DNA from: Marinobacter salarius
GTDB lineage: Bacteria > Pseudomonadota > Gammaproteobacteria > Pseudomonadales > Oleiphilaceae
DNA: 64,000 bases
NCBI RefSeq assembly: GCF_032922745.1
Contig: NZ_CP136693.1
Span: 1,240,001-1,304,000 of the forward strand
Direction: 5' to 3'
In this document: positions 50,569 through 59,926 of the stretch, piece by piece
Layout: each line of letters begins with the position of its first letter
Numbering within the stretch: the stretch's first letter is position 1
The notes under the pieces: model-generated
What the model was told of the DNA's origin: nothing
Seen by the model: only the letters and a program-made list of their open reading frames with translations
Database searches by the model: none
Position numbers and translations under genes: made by a program

Positions 50569-52652
50569 TGCCCGGCGAAGCCGGCAAACCCGGCCATCTG
50601 AAAGAAGGTGGCGTCACCCCGACTGAGGGGAAGACAATCCGACTGGCAAGGGCGTCACTGGCCAACGGTGGGGTCTGAAGGAAGCCATAGGAAGTTAACG
50701 GTACACAACGCAAGTGAACCTGTTTCGGCAGTCCAGGTGGGTCAGCGTGCAAAATAACGCGAAGCCCGATACTCAGTCAGACCTGGGCTGTGCTTGAGGG
50801 TGGCATCGTTAACAGGGAGCCGGTGCAGTAACCGGGGAAGCCTGACACCGAATCCGGCGACGCCGGAGGCTGTGGCGCAAGGCGAAAGCCGAGGCCGCAG
50901 TCGGTGCGAGGTGGCAGATGATGCCGTAGTAGTGAGGAAGTTCCGGCCTGAGAAGCCTGGTAACAGCGTGGAGGACAAAACCGGAACGACCGCTGACGGA
51001 GGTTCAGCGGACCGGCCAGGGTCAAAAGCTCTGGTCGGATGCGAAGGGCGGAAGTCATTAACGAGAGTGACGGACGACGAGCGAACAGGTGGACGCTGCG
51101 CTCACAAGCTGCCCGACGGGGCAGGGACGTGCATTGAGGTGCTGCGGGAACGTAGTGGCTTCGGTGTTCTCCGGGCAAGGGAGTAAAGCGATACCGTGGC
51201 GGCAGATTGCCAGAGTGCTAGTACCCGGACGGATTGCTTGAAACAGACCGGCAGCCAGACCGATCCTCGAAGCCGTCACCACAGAGATGAGCAGGCATGA
51301 GGAAATACTACAGTCTGTACGGGCAATTGCTGTCAAAACAGCGCCTGTATGAAGCCTTCAGACACATCAAACGCAACAAGGGCGCGGCCGGAATCGATGG
51401 GCAGAGCCTGAGTGCGTTTGAGGCGGATCTGGAGGTGGAGCTGTCGTGCCTGTTGCTCGAGCTGAAGGAAAAGCGCTATCGGGCGCAGCCAGTCAGACGC
51501 GTAGCCATCGCCAAGGATGACGGCGGTGAGCGTCTGCTGGGCATTCCGACGGTTCGGGACCGGGTGGTGCAACAGGCGTTGCGCAGCATCATCGAACCGA
51601 TCTTCGAGCCGGACTTCCACCCGTCGAGCTACGGGTACCGTCCGGGACGCAGTGGTCACCATGCCATTGGCAAGGCGGAGCGGTTCATCCGCCGCTACCG
51701 TCGTGACTGGGTTGTGGATATGGACCTGTCGAAATGCTTCGACACGTTAAACCACGATCTGATCATCCGCCAGTTCCGCCAACGGATCACGGACGGCAGT
51801 GTTCTGTCACTGTTGCGCCAGTGTCTGGAAAGCGGGGTGATGGTGGGGTACCACCTTGAAGACACGGAGCTGGGAAGCCCGCAGGGCGGCGTGATCAGTC
51901 CGCTGATTGCGAACGTTCTATCTGGACGCCTTCGACCAGTTCATGAAGGCGCGGGGTCACCGGATCGTCCGCTATGCGGACGACATCCTGATCCTGTGCG
52001 GTTCACGAGCGGGCGCGGAGAATGCGTTACGGGTGGCCCAAAGCTACCTGGAAGGGAAGCTGAAGCTGACGGTTAACGCCACCAAAACCCACATCGCCCA
52101 CAGCGATGAGGGGGTGAAGTTCCTGGGCGTGGTGATCCACATGAACTACACCCGCATCCAGGACAAGAAGGTGGTGAAGCTCAAGCAGACGCTGAAAGCG
52201 CTGACGAAGCGAAACCGGGGCATCGGGCTTGCGGCGATCATCCGCGAGCTGAACCCGGTGCTACGGGGCTTTGCCAGCTACTTCCGGGTGGCAAACTGCG
52301 CGCGGGTGCTGAAGCAGGTGATGAGCTGGTTAAGGCGGCGACTGCGCTGCATCCAGCTCAAGCAGTGGAAGAAGCCGAGCCGGCTGCATCGGAGGCTGAA
52401 ACAGTTGGGCTACAAGCCCCCGTTCCGGCACATCAAGATGCAAAGCTGGCGCAATGCGGCGTCCCCACTGGCCAGTCTGGCCCTGCCCAACACCTACTTG
52501 CACAATGACCTGAAGTTGATGGATCTTACGAAGGTCAAAACCGGCATCACTGTTCCCGAGTTCGGGGTAAGTTAATGGCATGAGCCGTATACGTGGCCCG
52601 TATGTACGGTTCTGTGAGAGGGATGAGGCGGTGTCGCCTCACCCTACTCGAT
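50569..52652 (+). mobile_element. Group II intron 2, apparently joined directly to intron 1, degenerate
   Basis: The region has group II domain I landmarks (ACTGGCAAGGGCG... then GGTCTGAAGGAAGCC, also found in intron 1), a frameshifted reverse transcriptase, a domain V hairpin at 52582-52612 (GAGCCGTAT to ATGTACGGTTC), and ends at CCTACTCGAT (52652), the same 3' end as intron 1. The 5' end seems to start immediately after intron 1 with TGCCCGGC, which lacks the GTGCG consensus but can form the same first helix (CCGGC/GCCGG). So it may be damaged at its 5' splice site. Confidence 0.75.
51297..52575 (+). pseudogene. Frameshifted reverse transcriptase/maturase of intron 2
   Basis: The first frame covers the RT blocks as far as GSPQGGVISPLIANV and then shifts. 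The continuation from LDAFDQFMKARGHR through the catalytic YADD and the maturase domain lies in the +1 frame. Comparison with the expected N-V-Y-L-D-A-F shows one surplus base at about 51916-51918 (GTTCTAT instead of GTCTAT or similar). The first frame runs on to 52076 without function. Either the gene is dead or this is a sequencing error. It is about 420 residues when joined and belongs to a different subtype than intron 1's protein. Confidence 0.88.
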
Positions 52653-52745
52653 GTGAGTGGATTTTGTGATTCCCACCCCAATGCGACATCTTTTATCCCC
52701 TGCCGCCGGGCGATCGCCTAACTGTCAGTTTGCTCAGGGCCTGCT

Positions 52746-53441
52746 ATGTTGAACACCCTCAAAGCTGTCTGGATCCTGTTTTGGGCTGCGCTGCTCACGC
52801 TGATCCTGTTCCTGCCCATTGTTGTCGCCGCTCTTGCCGGCCGTAGCGGCAACGCCGCCTTTCACGGCACCCAGGTATACGCCTGGTGCATGCTCAAACT
52901 CACCGGTATCCGGCTGAAAGTCAGCGGACGCGAGCACATCGACCCGGCCCAGCGCTACGTTATCCTCAGCAACCATGCGTCCTATTTTGATCCCCCGGCC
53001 CTGGTGCTGGCATTGGGACTGCAATACCGCTGGGTGATCAAGAAAGAGCTGCGTAAGGTGCCATTATTTGGCCTGGCGCTGGAAACCTCGCGTAACCTGT
53101 TCATCGATCGCTCCCGGGGCAGTGATGCCCTGGAAAGTATCAAACGCGGCGTCGCCCAGTTGCCCGAAGGTACCAGCATCCTGATGTTTCCCGAGGGCAC
53201 CCGATCCCGGGATGGCAACTTGCTGTCCTTCAAGAAAGGCGGGTTTGTGATTGCCCGCGACGGTGAACTCCCCGTTCTCCCGGTGACGATCCGGGGCTCC
53301 CATGACAGACTCCCCAAGGGAACCGCGGTATTCTCGCCAGGTCTGATCGAGATTATTGTTCATCCGCCGGTAGCCACCGCCGGACGTGAGGTGAGGGAAG
53401 TTCAGGAAGAAGTGAAGGGCACCATAGAAGGTGCCCTCTGA
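52746..53441 (+). CDS. plsC: 1-acyl-sn-glycerol-3-phosphate acyltransferase (PlsC family)
   Basis: 231 residues. An N-terminal hydrophobic segment (about 7-30) anchors the protein. The acyltransferase motif NHASYFD has His77 and Asp82 (HX4D), and FPEGTRSRDG is the glycerol-phosphate-binding block. It makes phosphatidic acid from lysophosphatidic acid. The about 95 bases between intron 2 and this gene show no clear promoter. Confidence 0.9.
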   Translation: MLNTLKAVWILFWAALLTLILFLPIVVAALAGRSGNAAFHGTQVYAWCMLKLTGIRLKVSGREHIDPAQRYVILSNHASYFDPPALVLALGLQYRWVIKKELRKVPLFGLALETSRNLFIDRSRGSDALESIKRGVAQLPEGTSILMFPEGTRSRDGNLLSFKKGGFVIARDGELPVLPVTIRGSHDRLPKGTAVFSPGLIEIIVHPPVATAGREVREVQEEVKGTIEGAL

Positions 53442-53455
53442 AGGACAGATAACGA

Positions 53456-54271
53456 TCAGTCGTTGAAAACGTCTTCGTAGAGCCGCAGGGTGCCCTCCCA
53501 AGAACGTTTGGCAGCCTGCTCGTCATAGGCGATGGGCATATTGAATTCCTCGGCGACCTTATCCGCTCCAGGATTGGTAAACGAGTGCATGACACCGGGA
53601 AAGCTGACCAGGGTTAGATCGGCTTCGGCATCCTGCATTTCTTTCACCAGGCCGGACACCTGATCCGAGGGCACCATCTTGTCTGCGCCACCGGTGTAGA
53701 CGTGAATCCGCGGCTGGACCTTGCCGGCTTCGGCCTTGATGGGGCTGCCCAGCGCGCCGTGATAGCTGACCACGGCATCAAGATCCACACCCAGGCGTGC
53801 CATGTTCAGTACCACGGCACCGCCGAAGCAATAACCCTGGGCGGCAATCTTGCTGCCGTCGACACTGTCGTGCTTCGCGAGCAACTCCCTGGCGGCCATG
53901 AAGCGAGCCTTGACCTGATCAATATCCTTGGTCGCCTCCTTCATAAAGGCCTGCGCGTCTTCGGGGTGCTCGGCGAGTTTGCCCGAGCCATACATATCCA
54001 GCGCAAACGCCGTGTAGCCGGCGGCTGCCAGCTTTTCCGCCTGTTCACGGGCAAACTCATTGTGCCCCCACCATTCGTGAACCACCAGAACACCGGGGCG
54101 CTTGCCTTCTGCTTCGTCGTCGTAAGCCATGTAGCCGGTAAACGTTTCGCCGTTTACGGTGTATTCCACAGTTTCTGTCTGCATATCGGCTGTCACCTGT
54201 CCGCTTGCCAGAGTAAGGACTACTGCGAGTGAGAGCGGGGTTGCTGCCAGGGCGTGCCTGTATCTATTCAT
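53456..54271 (-). CDS. Dienelactone hydrolase-family protein with signal peptide
   Basis: 271 residues from the ATG before NRYRHAL, which has AGGA upstream; an earlier ATG five codons before has none. A signal peptide (about residues 1-29, ending VTA) directs export. The hydrolase fold has the nucleophile in GYCFGGAVV (Cys), Asp in YTGGADKMVP and His in VMHSFTNPG, the DLH triad. The substrate is unknown; the periplasmic site argues against classical dienelactone. Convergent with plsC. Confidence 0.85.
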   Translation of the reverse strand: MNRYRHALAATPLSLAVVLTLASGQVTADMQTETVEYTVNGETFTGYMAYDDEAEGKRPGVLVVHEWWGHNEFAREQAEKLAAAGYTAFALDMYGSGKLAEHPEDAQAFMKEATKDIDQVKARFMAARELLAKHDSVDGSKIAAQGYCFGGAVVLNMARLGVDLDAVVSYHGALGSPIKAEAGKVQPRIHVYTGGADKMVPSDQVSGLVKEMQDAEADLTLVSFPGVMHSFTNPGADKVAEEFNMPIAYDEQAAKRSWEGTLRLYEDVFND

Positions 54272-54430
54272 TGGTTCCTGCTCCATTTGGGTCGATTGCG
54301 TGGATTGCTTCGGGTTTTACGCCGAGGCCCATCAAACCGATGCATTCAATTGCTACTGCCGGTGTCAGACCTTTTTACTACACTTTACCCGATGAGACAT
54401 CGTTTACCCGACGGATTCAAGGGGTCAGGC

Positions 54431-55543
54431 ATGAAGATCGGCGTACCGAAGGAGATCAAGAATCACGAGTACCGGGTGGGAATGACACCGGCGGCGGTTC
54501 ACGAGCTGTGTGACCACGGCCATAAGGTGTATGTTGAGAGAGATGCTGGCGCTGCCATCGGCTTCACGGACGATGATTATGTGAAGGCCGGGGCCGAGAT
54601 TCTGGATAGCGGAACGGCTGTGTTCGAGGCAGCCGACATGATCGTCAAGGTCAAGGAGCCCCAGGCGGACGAACGGGTCTTGTTGCAGCCCGGCCAGACT
54701 CTCTTCACCTATTTGCACCTTGCGCCGGATCAGGCCCAGACCGATGACCTGGTAGCATCAGGGGCGACCTGTATTGCCTATGAAACGGTCACCGACAGCC
54801 ACGGGCGACTGCCGTTACTGGCCCCTATGTCAGAAGTGGCGGGGCGAATGTCGATTCAGGCTGGTGCCCACTGCCTGGAAAAATCCCTTGGCGGTCGGGG
54901 TGTACTTCTTGGCGGTGTGCCGGGTGTGAGCCCAGCGAAGGTAACCGTGATTGGCGGTGGTGTGGTGGGGCAGAATGCGGTCGCCATGGCCATCGGCCTG
55001 GGGGCGCACGTAACGGTCCTGGACCGAAATATGGACGTATTGAGAAATCTCGACCATCTCTATGGCAATCGTATTAGCACGTTGTTCTCAACCGCAGCGA
55101 CCCTGGAAGAGACGGTGACCGAGTCAGACCTGGTCATCGGTGGTGTGCTGATTCCAGGCGCGTCCGCACCCAAGCTGGTAACCCGTGACATGGTCAGCCG
55201 TATGCCAGAAGGCAGCGTGATCGTGGATGTGGCCATTGATCAGGGTGGCTGTACCGAAACCTCGAAACCCACCACGCACGACGCGCCCACCTACATCGTG
55301 GATGGGGTGGTGCATTATTGTGTCGCCAATATGCCGGGTGCGGTGGCAAGAACCTCCACTCTGGCACTGAATAATGTAACACTGCCGTTTATCGTCGCCC
55401 TGGCCAACAAGGGACCGGAAAGGGCGATGAAGGACGATCCGCATCTGCGCAATGGCCTCAATGTGTTCCAGGGCAAGGTCACCTTCCGCGAGGTGGCGGA
55501 GTCCACAGGCTATAAATTTGCAGATCCTGAAAACCTGCTCTGA
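54431..55543 (+). CDS. ald: Alanine dehydrogenase
   Basis: 370 residues from the ATG before KIGVPKEIKNHEYRVG, the family start; the upstream in-frame opening lies in the promoter region. NAD-binding VIGGGVVGQNAVAMAIGLGA, substrate His in AGAHCLEKS, and C-terminal LALNNVTLPF are present. It interconverts L-alanine with pyruvate and ammonia using NAD. Together with alr-dadA elsewhere in the window, both L- and D-alanine routes to pyruvate exist. Confidence 0.94.
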   Translation: MKIGVPKEIKNHEYRVGMTPAAVHELCDHGHKVYVERDAGAAIGFTDDDYVKAGAEILDSGTAVFEAADMIVKVKEPQADERVLLQPGQTLFTYLHLAPDQAQTDDLVASGATCIAYETVTDSHGRLPLLAPMSEVAGRMSIQAGAHCLEKSLGGRGVLLGGVPGVSPAKVTVIGGGVVGQNAVAMAIGLGAHVTVLDRNMDVLRNLDHLYGNRISTLFSTAATLEETVTESDLVIGGVLIPGASAPKLVTRDMVSRMPEGSVIVDVAIDQGGCTETSKPTTHDAPTYIVDGVVHYCVANMPGAVARTSTLALNNVTLPFIVALANKGPERAMKDDPHLRNGLNVFQGKVTFREVAESTGYKFADPENLL

Positions 55544-55572
55544 CATTAACATCATTCAAACAAGGAGATTTC

Positions 55573-56145
55573 ATGAAACTGATCGGTTCCACCACCTCCC
55601 CTTATGTTCGTCGTATCAGGCTGCTACTGGATGATAGTGACTATGAATTCGTGAACCTCGACATCTATGGTCAGGGCAGGGATGAGCTCCGGCGCAACAA
55701 CCCGGCGCTGAAGATTCCCATGCTGATCGACGACAATCAGGAGGTGTACGATTCCCGGGTAATTGCCCGCTACCTCAGCGAAAAGCAGGGCATGGTGCCG
55801 TTGACCTGGGACCAGGAAAACCAGCTGACGTTGATTGACGCCGCTAACGACTCTGCGGTGATCCTGCTGTTGTCGGCACGTTCAGGCATCGATACCAACG
55901 AAGACCTGATGTTGTTCAACCTCCAGCGTGAACGCATCATGATGACGTTCAGAACCCTGGCGGCCATGGTGGACGACGGTCAGTTCGCCCAATGGGACTA
56001 CCCGGCGATTTGCCTCTACTGTCTGGTCGACTGGATCGATTTTCGGGATCTGGTGGATTTCACGGGCATTGAGAGCCTGCTGGGGTTCCGGGACCAGAAT
56101 CGCGATCAGCCGCTTGTCGCCGATACCGACCCGAGAAAAGCGTAA
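55573..56145 (+). CDS. Glutathione S-transferase-like protein
   Basis: 190 residues. The N-terminal thioredoxin-like part has SPYVRRIRLLL with the active-site Ser/Tyr region, NPALKIPMLI with the cis-Pro, and YDSRVIARYLS with the glutathione gamma-Glu contact. The C-terminal helical part is short. AAGGAG precedes the ATG 29 bases after ald, so it may be co-transcribed with ald. Substrate unknown. Confidence 0.82.
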   Translation: MKLIGSTTSPYVRRIRLLLDDSDYEFVNLDIYGQGRDELRRNNPALKIPMLIDDNQEVYDSRVIARYLSEKQGMVPLTWDQENQLTLIDAANDSAVILLLSARSGIDTNEDLMLFNLQRERIMMTFRTLAAMVDDGQFAQWDYPAICLYCLVDWIDFRDLVDFTGIESLLGFRDQNRDQPLVADTDPRKA

Positions 56146-56299
56146 GGTTTTGTCGGGAAGTGATTGGCAATAAAAGACAAGGTGGCTTTAACACTTGCGT
56201 TTCTAAGCTATAGTTGATGGTAGCGTGGCCTGATCTTTCCAGGCCCGTGAGGCGTATCCATTCAACCAATAACAAAATTACCTCAAGGGGGGTAAAGCC

Positions 56300-56911
56300 A
56301 TGCTCCTGAATCACGCATTTGGTCTGTTCACCCATCCCGATGCCGAGTGGGCCGAAATCCGCAAGGAACACGCGCCTCCCCGGCGGCTCTATGTTGCCTA
56401 TGTGCTGTTGCTTGGCGCGATAGCGCCGATCTGTGCCTACATCTCCACGGCCCATTTCGGTTGGACGGTGAGCGGTGAGCGTGTCATAAAGCTCACGGAA
56501 GTCAGTGCAATACAGCTAAGCATCCTGACCTATCTGGCCATGCTGGTGGGCGTGTTCGCCCTGGGGTTCGCCATCAACTGGATGGCCCGGACGTATGGCG
56601 CCCATGAAGAGACCGTTCCTTCTAACGGCATTGCGTTGGCGTCGTATTCCTGCACGCCGCTGTTCCTGGCCGGTTTTGCGTTGCTCTATCCGGTGCCCTG
56701 GTTCAATGCTCTGGTCTTCCTGGCGGCAGCCTGTTATGGCGCCTGGCTGATGTACGATGGCTTGCCGATTGTCATGGGTATCCCGAAGGGCCAAGCGGTG
56801 ATGTACGCTGGTGCCCTGTTGACCGTCGCCCTGGTCATTCTGGTGTCAACCCGTGTGGGCTCCGTCATCCTCTGGAACTATGGCATGGGGCCGATTTTCG
56901 TCGAAGGGTAG
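56300..56911 (+). CDS. Yip1-family integral membrane protein
   Basis: 203 residues with five hydrophobic segments and the polar start LFTHPDAEWAEIRKE, typical of bacterial Yip1/YIP1-domain proteins. GGGGGG lies before the ATG. Function in bacteria is not known. The gene ends 57 bases before the phoD-like frame. Confidence 0.82.
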   Translation: MLLNHAFGLFTHPDAEWAEIRKEHAPPRRLYVAYVLLLGAIAPICAYISTAHFGWTVSGERVIKLTEVSAIQLSILTYLAMLVGVFALGFAINWMARTYGAHEETVPSNGIALASYSCTPLFLAGFALLYPVPWFNALVFLAAACYGAWLMYDGLPIVMGIPKGQAVMYAGALLTVALVILVSTRVGSVILWNYGMGPIFVEG

Positions 56912-56967
56912 CGGGTTTGCCCGGCCTGTCGTGATTTGCTATTCAGGATGTCGCCATATCCACAGGG

Positions 56968-58632
56968 TTGGCCGGATGCGTACTCGACAGCAGCGACAAA
57001 CGTGATATCCGCTTCTCCCAGGGCGTCGCCAGTGGCGACCCCCTGCAGGATGGCGTGATCCTCTGGACTCGTGCCGTACCGGACGACGATGCCGGGCGGG
57101 ACGTGGACATCGCCTGGGAAGTCTCTACCGACGCTGATTTCCGGAGCATGACTCATTCCGGTCGCTCGCGCGCCTCGGCTCAGCACGACTACACCTTCAA
57201 GGTGGATGTTCGGGGCCTGATGCCAGGTCAGCGCTATTACTATCGTTTCCGCACCGCCAGAAGCACCTCCCCGACCGGTATGACGCAGACCCTTCCAGAG
57301 GGTGCGGTGAGCCAGGTGAGGTTCGCGGTGGTGTCCTGCTCCAATTACCCCGCCGGCTACTTCAACGTGTATCGGGAAATCGCGGGCCTGGATAACCTGG
57401 ATGCCGTGTTGCATCTGGGGGATTATCTCTATGAGTATGACAGCGACCCGGATAGCTATGGCGCGGCGCAGGCAGAAGCCATGGGCCGTACGTTCCCTGC
57501 GTCGAATAACCGTGAGCTCATTACTCTGGAGGATTACCGCCATCGCTACGCGATTTACCGGGGCGATGATCATTTGAGGGAGTTGCACCGCAAGGTGCCG
57601 TTCATCACGGTCTGGGATGACCACGAAGTAGCCAACGACACCTGGAGGAACGGGGCTGAGAACCACAACGCCGATGAGGGTGATTTCAGTGACCGTAAAC
57701 TCGATGCCCTGCGGGCCTACTTTGAATGGATGCCGATCCGGCCGGTCACGGACGGAGACCAGGAAACCATCTCCCGCAGCTTCCGCTTTGGCGACCTGGT
57801 GGACCTGCACATGCTGGATACACGGATCATCGGCCGCGACGAGCAACTGGCTTACACTGATTACCTGACCCAGGATGGCATTGACGCGGCCCGGTTTGCT
57901 GCAGATGTAGGCGACCCGAACCGTACCATGCTGGGTGCGGAGCAGCGGCTTTGGCTTGAGAATGCGCTGGCAACTTCAACCGCCACCTGGCAGGTGCTGG
58001 GGCAGCAGGTGTTGATGGGACGGATGACGCTGCCCGCGGAGCTGCTGGCCGGCATCATCAACCCTGACCCATCTGTGTTGCCGCCCCTGTTCGCGGAGCT
58101 GGCTGGCCTCAAGGGTCGCTACCTGGCTGGAGATCCCTCGTTGACCGACGAGGAAATTGCCCGAATTGAAACCGTGCTGCCATACAACCTGGACGCCTGG
58201 GACGGCTACTACGTGGAACGAGAGGTGATCCTGGAAACGGCGAGGCAACTACAAAAGAACCTCGTGGTACTGGCCGGGGATACCCACAACGCCTGGGCCA
58301 GCAACCTGAAAACCGGCAATGGTGACCAGGTGGGTGTGGAGTTCGCCACGCCGGGGGTTTCTTCCCCCGGTCTTGAAGACTATCTCCAGTTGCCTGAAGC
58401 GACCATACCCGATGCCGAGGCGGCTATTGAGCTTCTGGTGGACGATCTCGACTACCTGAACGTGAACCAGCGGGGCTATATGCTGGTGACATTTACGCCC
58501 GACGAGGCGAGGGCGGACTGGCGCTTCGTCAGCACCGTCAAAGACCGTAACTACGAGATTGTCAGTGGTCGCAATGCTGCGCGGCAGACCTTGCCGGGGC
58601 CTGGCAACCGTTCACTGGTAACGCCCGGTTGA
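56968..58632 (+). CDS. phoD: PhoD-like alkaline phosphatase lacking an export signal
   Basis: About 554 residues. The family motifs are FSQGVASGDPLQDGVILWTR at the N-terminus, VVSCSNYPAGYFNVYR, HLGDYLYEY, WDDHEVANDTW and LAGDTHNAWA, metal ligands of the PhoD calcium/iron phosphodiesterase-phosphatase. PhoD is normally exported by Tat. Here the frame opens with a TGA at 56932, so at most 11 codons precede the TTG start, and the residual LAGC looks like the end of a lost Tat/lipoprotein signal. No ATG fits in frame. The protein may be cytoplasmic or the gene may be disabled. Confidence 0.8.
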   Translation: MAGCVLDSSDKRDIRFSQGVASGDPLQDGVILWTRAVPDDDAGRDVDIAWEVSTDADFRSMTHSGRSRASAQHDYTFKVDVRGLMPGQRYYYRFRTARSTSPTGMTQTLPEGAVSQVRFAVVSCSNYPAGYFNVYREIAGLDNLDAVLHLGDYLYEYDSDPDSYGAAQAEAMGRTFPASNNRELITLEDYRHRYAIYRGDDHLRELHRKVPFITVWDDHEVANDTWRNGAENHNADEGDFSDRKLDALRAYFEWMPIRPVTDGDQETISRSFRFGDLVDLHMLDTRIIGRDEQLAYTDYLTQDGIDAARFAADVGDPNRTMLGAEQRLWLENALATSTATWQVLGQQVLMGRMTLPAELLAGIINPDPSVLPPLFAELAGLKGRYLAGDPSLTDEEIARIETVLPYNLDAWDGYYVEREVILETARQLQKNLVVLAGDTHNAWASNLKTGNGDQVGVEFATPGVSSPGLEDYLQLPEATIPDAEAAIELLVDDLDYLNVNQRGYMLVTFTPDEARADWRFVSTVKDRNYEIVSGRNAARQTLPGPGNRSLVTPG

Positions 58633-58661
58633 CGGCATCTGTAAACCCGCTGCCGAATGAT

Positions 58662-59057
58662 TCAGGCGGCGGGTTCGAATTGCCGTTGCAACCACAGTTT
58701 GATGTCGTTGGATTCGTACAGCCACTGATCCTTGCCGTCATCCTGCCGAATTCGCAGGCAGGGCACCTTGACGTGACCGCCGCCGGCTTCCAGCTCTGAG
58801 CGGCGTTCGCCGTCATGCTGTGCGTCACGGGTTTCGATGTTGAGGCCCAGGCGCGCAATTTCCTTGCGGACCTTGATGCAGAACGGGCAGGCCGTGAACT
58901 GGTAAAGCGCGAGGTCTTCGCAGGCACTGTCCACCTTTGCCTGTGCGTCAGGCGTGCGCGTGATGCCCTTGGGTGTGCTCAACTTCTCGCTGATCAGCAT
59001 GAAGGGGGTCAGGATCAGCCGAAGGGTACGGAAAAAATAGCGGATGATGATTCTCAT
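58662..59057 (-). CDS. Glutaredoxin-like protein with N-terminal membrane segment
   Basis: 131 residues from the ATG overlapping the HPP gene stop (ATGA). Residues 3-22 (IIIRYFFRTLRLILTPFMLI) form a hydrophobic basic helix that could anchor it. The C-terminal part is glutaredoxin-like with the CPFC redox motif in FTACPFCIKV and the cis-Pro in VKVPCLRI. It likely reduces disulfides or glutathione mixed disulfides at the membrane. Coupled to the upstream HPP gene. Confidence 0.82.
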   Translation of the reverse strand: MRIIIRYFFRTLRLILTPFMLISEKLSTPKGITRTPDAQAKVDSACEDLALYQFTACPFCIKVRKEIARLGLNIETRDAQHDGERRSELEAGGGHVKVPCLRIRQDDGKDQWLYESNDIKLWLQRQFEPAA

Positions 59058-59680
59058 GGACTCGATACTGCTCCAGTCGATGGGGTGGATTTCGTTGCAG
59101 ACCAAACCGGATAGGGAATGCCCGACAGCCTGTTCATGCAATAAGCGTGTGCCAGAAGCAGGCAAACGCCAGCCATCAGGACGGGCAGTTGTGCCGGATC
59201 AGGCATCAGGCCGAGTGATACGATAAGCGCAGTGGCTCCGGCCGGCGGATGCACGACACGGAATAGTACCATCAGGCAGCCGGTCAGGCCGAGGGATAAA
59301 GCCGAAGCGCCGACCCTTGGCAGATCGACTCCGTGTAAAAATGCGGAGGCCTGGTCCTGTAGACCAAAAATATGAAGACTGAACAGCCCCATCAACGCAC
59401 CGATGAGGTGGCCGCAAAAGGTATTGCGCGGAGAGGCCGGTTCCGCGAGCGGAACGTGGAACAGTATAAACGCCGTGGCGCCAAGCGACGGGAATATGAA
59501 GGCTTCCTGAGTAACCAGTGCGATAAAGGAAACAAGCGCGATACTCAGTGTGCCGTTGATCAGGCTAAACCCCGCCATTACAGTTCGGCGGCTGTATCGG
59601 TTCGTCAGCTGTTCAAGATGAAACACCTTTAGCAGACCACTGGCTAACTGCCAGCGCAGTCGTTCGTTTCTGCGTCCCAT
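59054..59680 (-). CDS. HPP-family membrane protein
   Basis: 208 residues from the ATG before GRRNERLRW; an ATG eight codons upstream is an alternative. Four to five membrane helices follow a basic N-terminus, and VVHPPAGATALIVSL carries the HPP motif. Related plant and cyanobacterial proteins transport nitrite. It shares an ATGA overlap with the glutaredoxin gene. An NtrC-type palindrome lies 27 bases before the start, which would suit a nitrogen-linked role; both points are suggestive only. Confidence 0.8.
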   Translation of the reverse strand: MGRRNERLRWQLASGLLKVFHLEQLTNRYSRRTVMAGFSLINGTLSIALVSFIALVTQEAFIFPSLGATAFILFHVPLAEPASPRNTFCGHLIGALMGLFSLHIFGLQDQASAFLHGVDLPRVGASALSLGLTGCLMVLFRVVHPPAGATALIVSLGLMPDPAQLPVLMAGVCLLLAHAYCMNRLSGIPYPVWSATKSTPSTGAVSSP

Positions 59681-59706
59681 TGCTCTCTCGTTAACCTGAA
59701 TCATTT

Positions 59707-59721
59707 GCACCAAAAAGGTGC
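59707..59721. promoter_or_regulatory. NtrC-type palindrome GCAC-N7-GTGC
   Basis: GCACCAAAAAGGTGC is a perfect GCAC-N7-GTGC palindrome, the core of E. coli NtrC sites. It lies 27 bases before the HPP gene and 206 before ilvD. No sigma-54 -24/-12 element was found in the gap by eye, so it could instead be a simple hairpin. Confidence 0.4.
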
Positions 59722-59926
59722 GTGATAGTAAGCCCTGACCCTGCACAAGGCAAATTGCTATTTCCGATAACCGTGAGCGACTGGCAAAGGTTCACTGATG
59801 CTTCTGAGCAGAAGGGCGTAAGGTATTGCCTGGGGCGTTGTATTGCTGTCGCCGGGCGTTTCTGACAGTCTTTTGTTAATGACAGAAACAAGGCCGGGCT
59901 AACCGGACATTCAGGAGAGCACAGTA

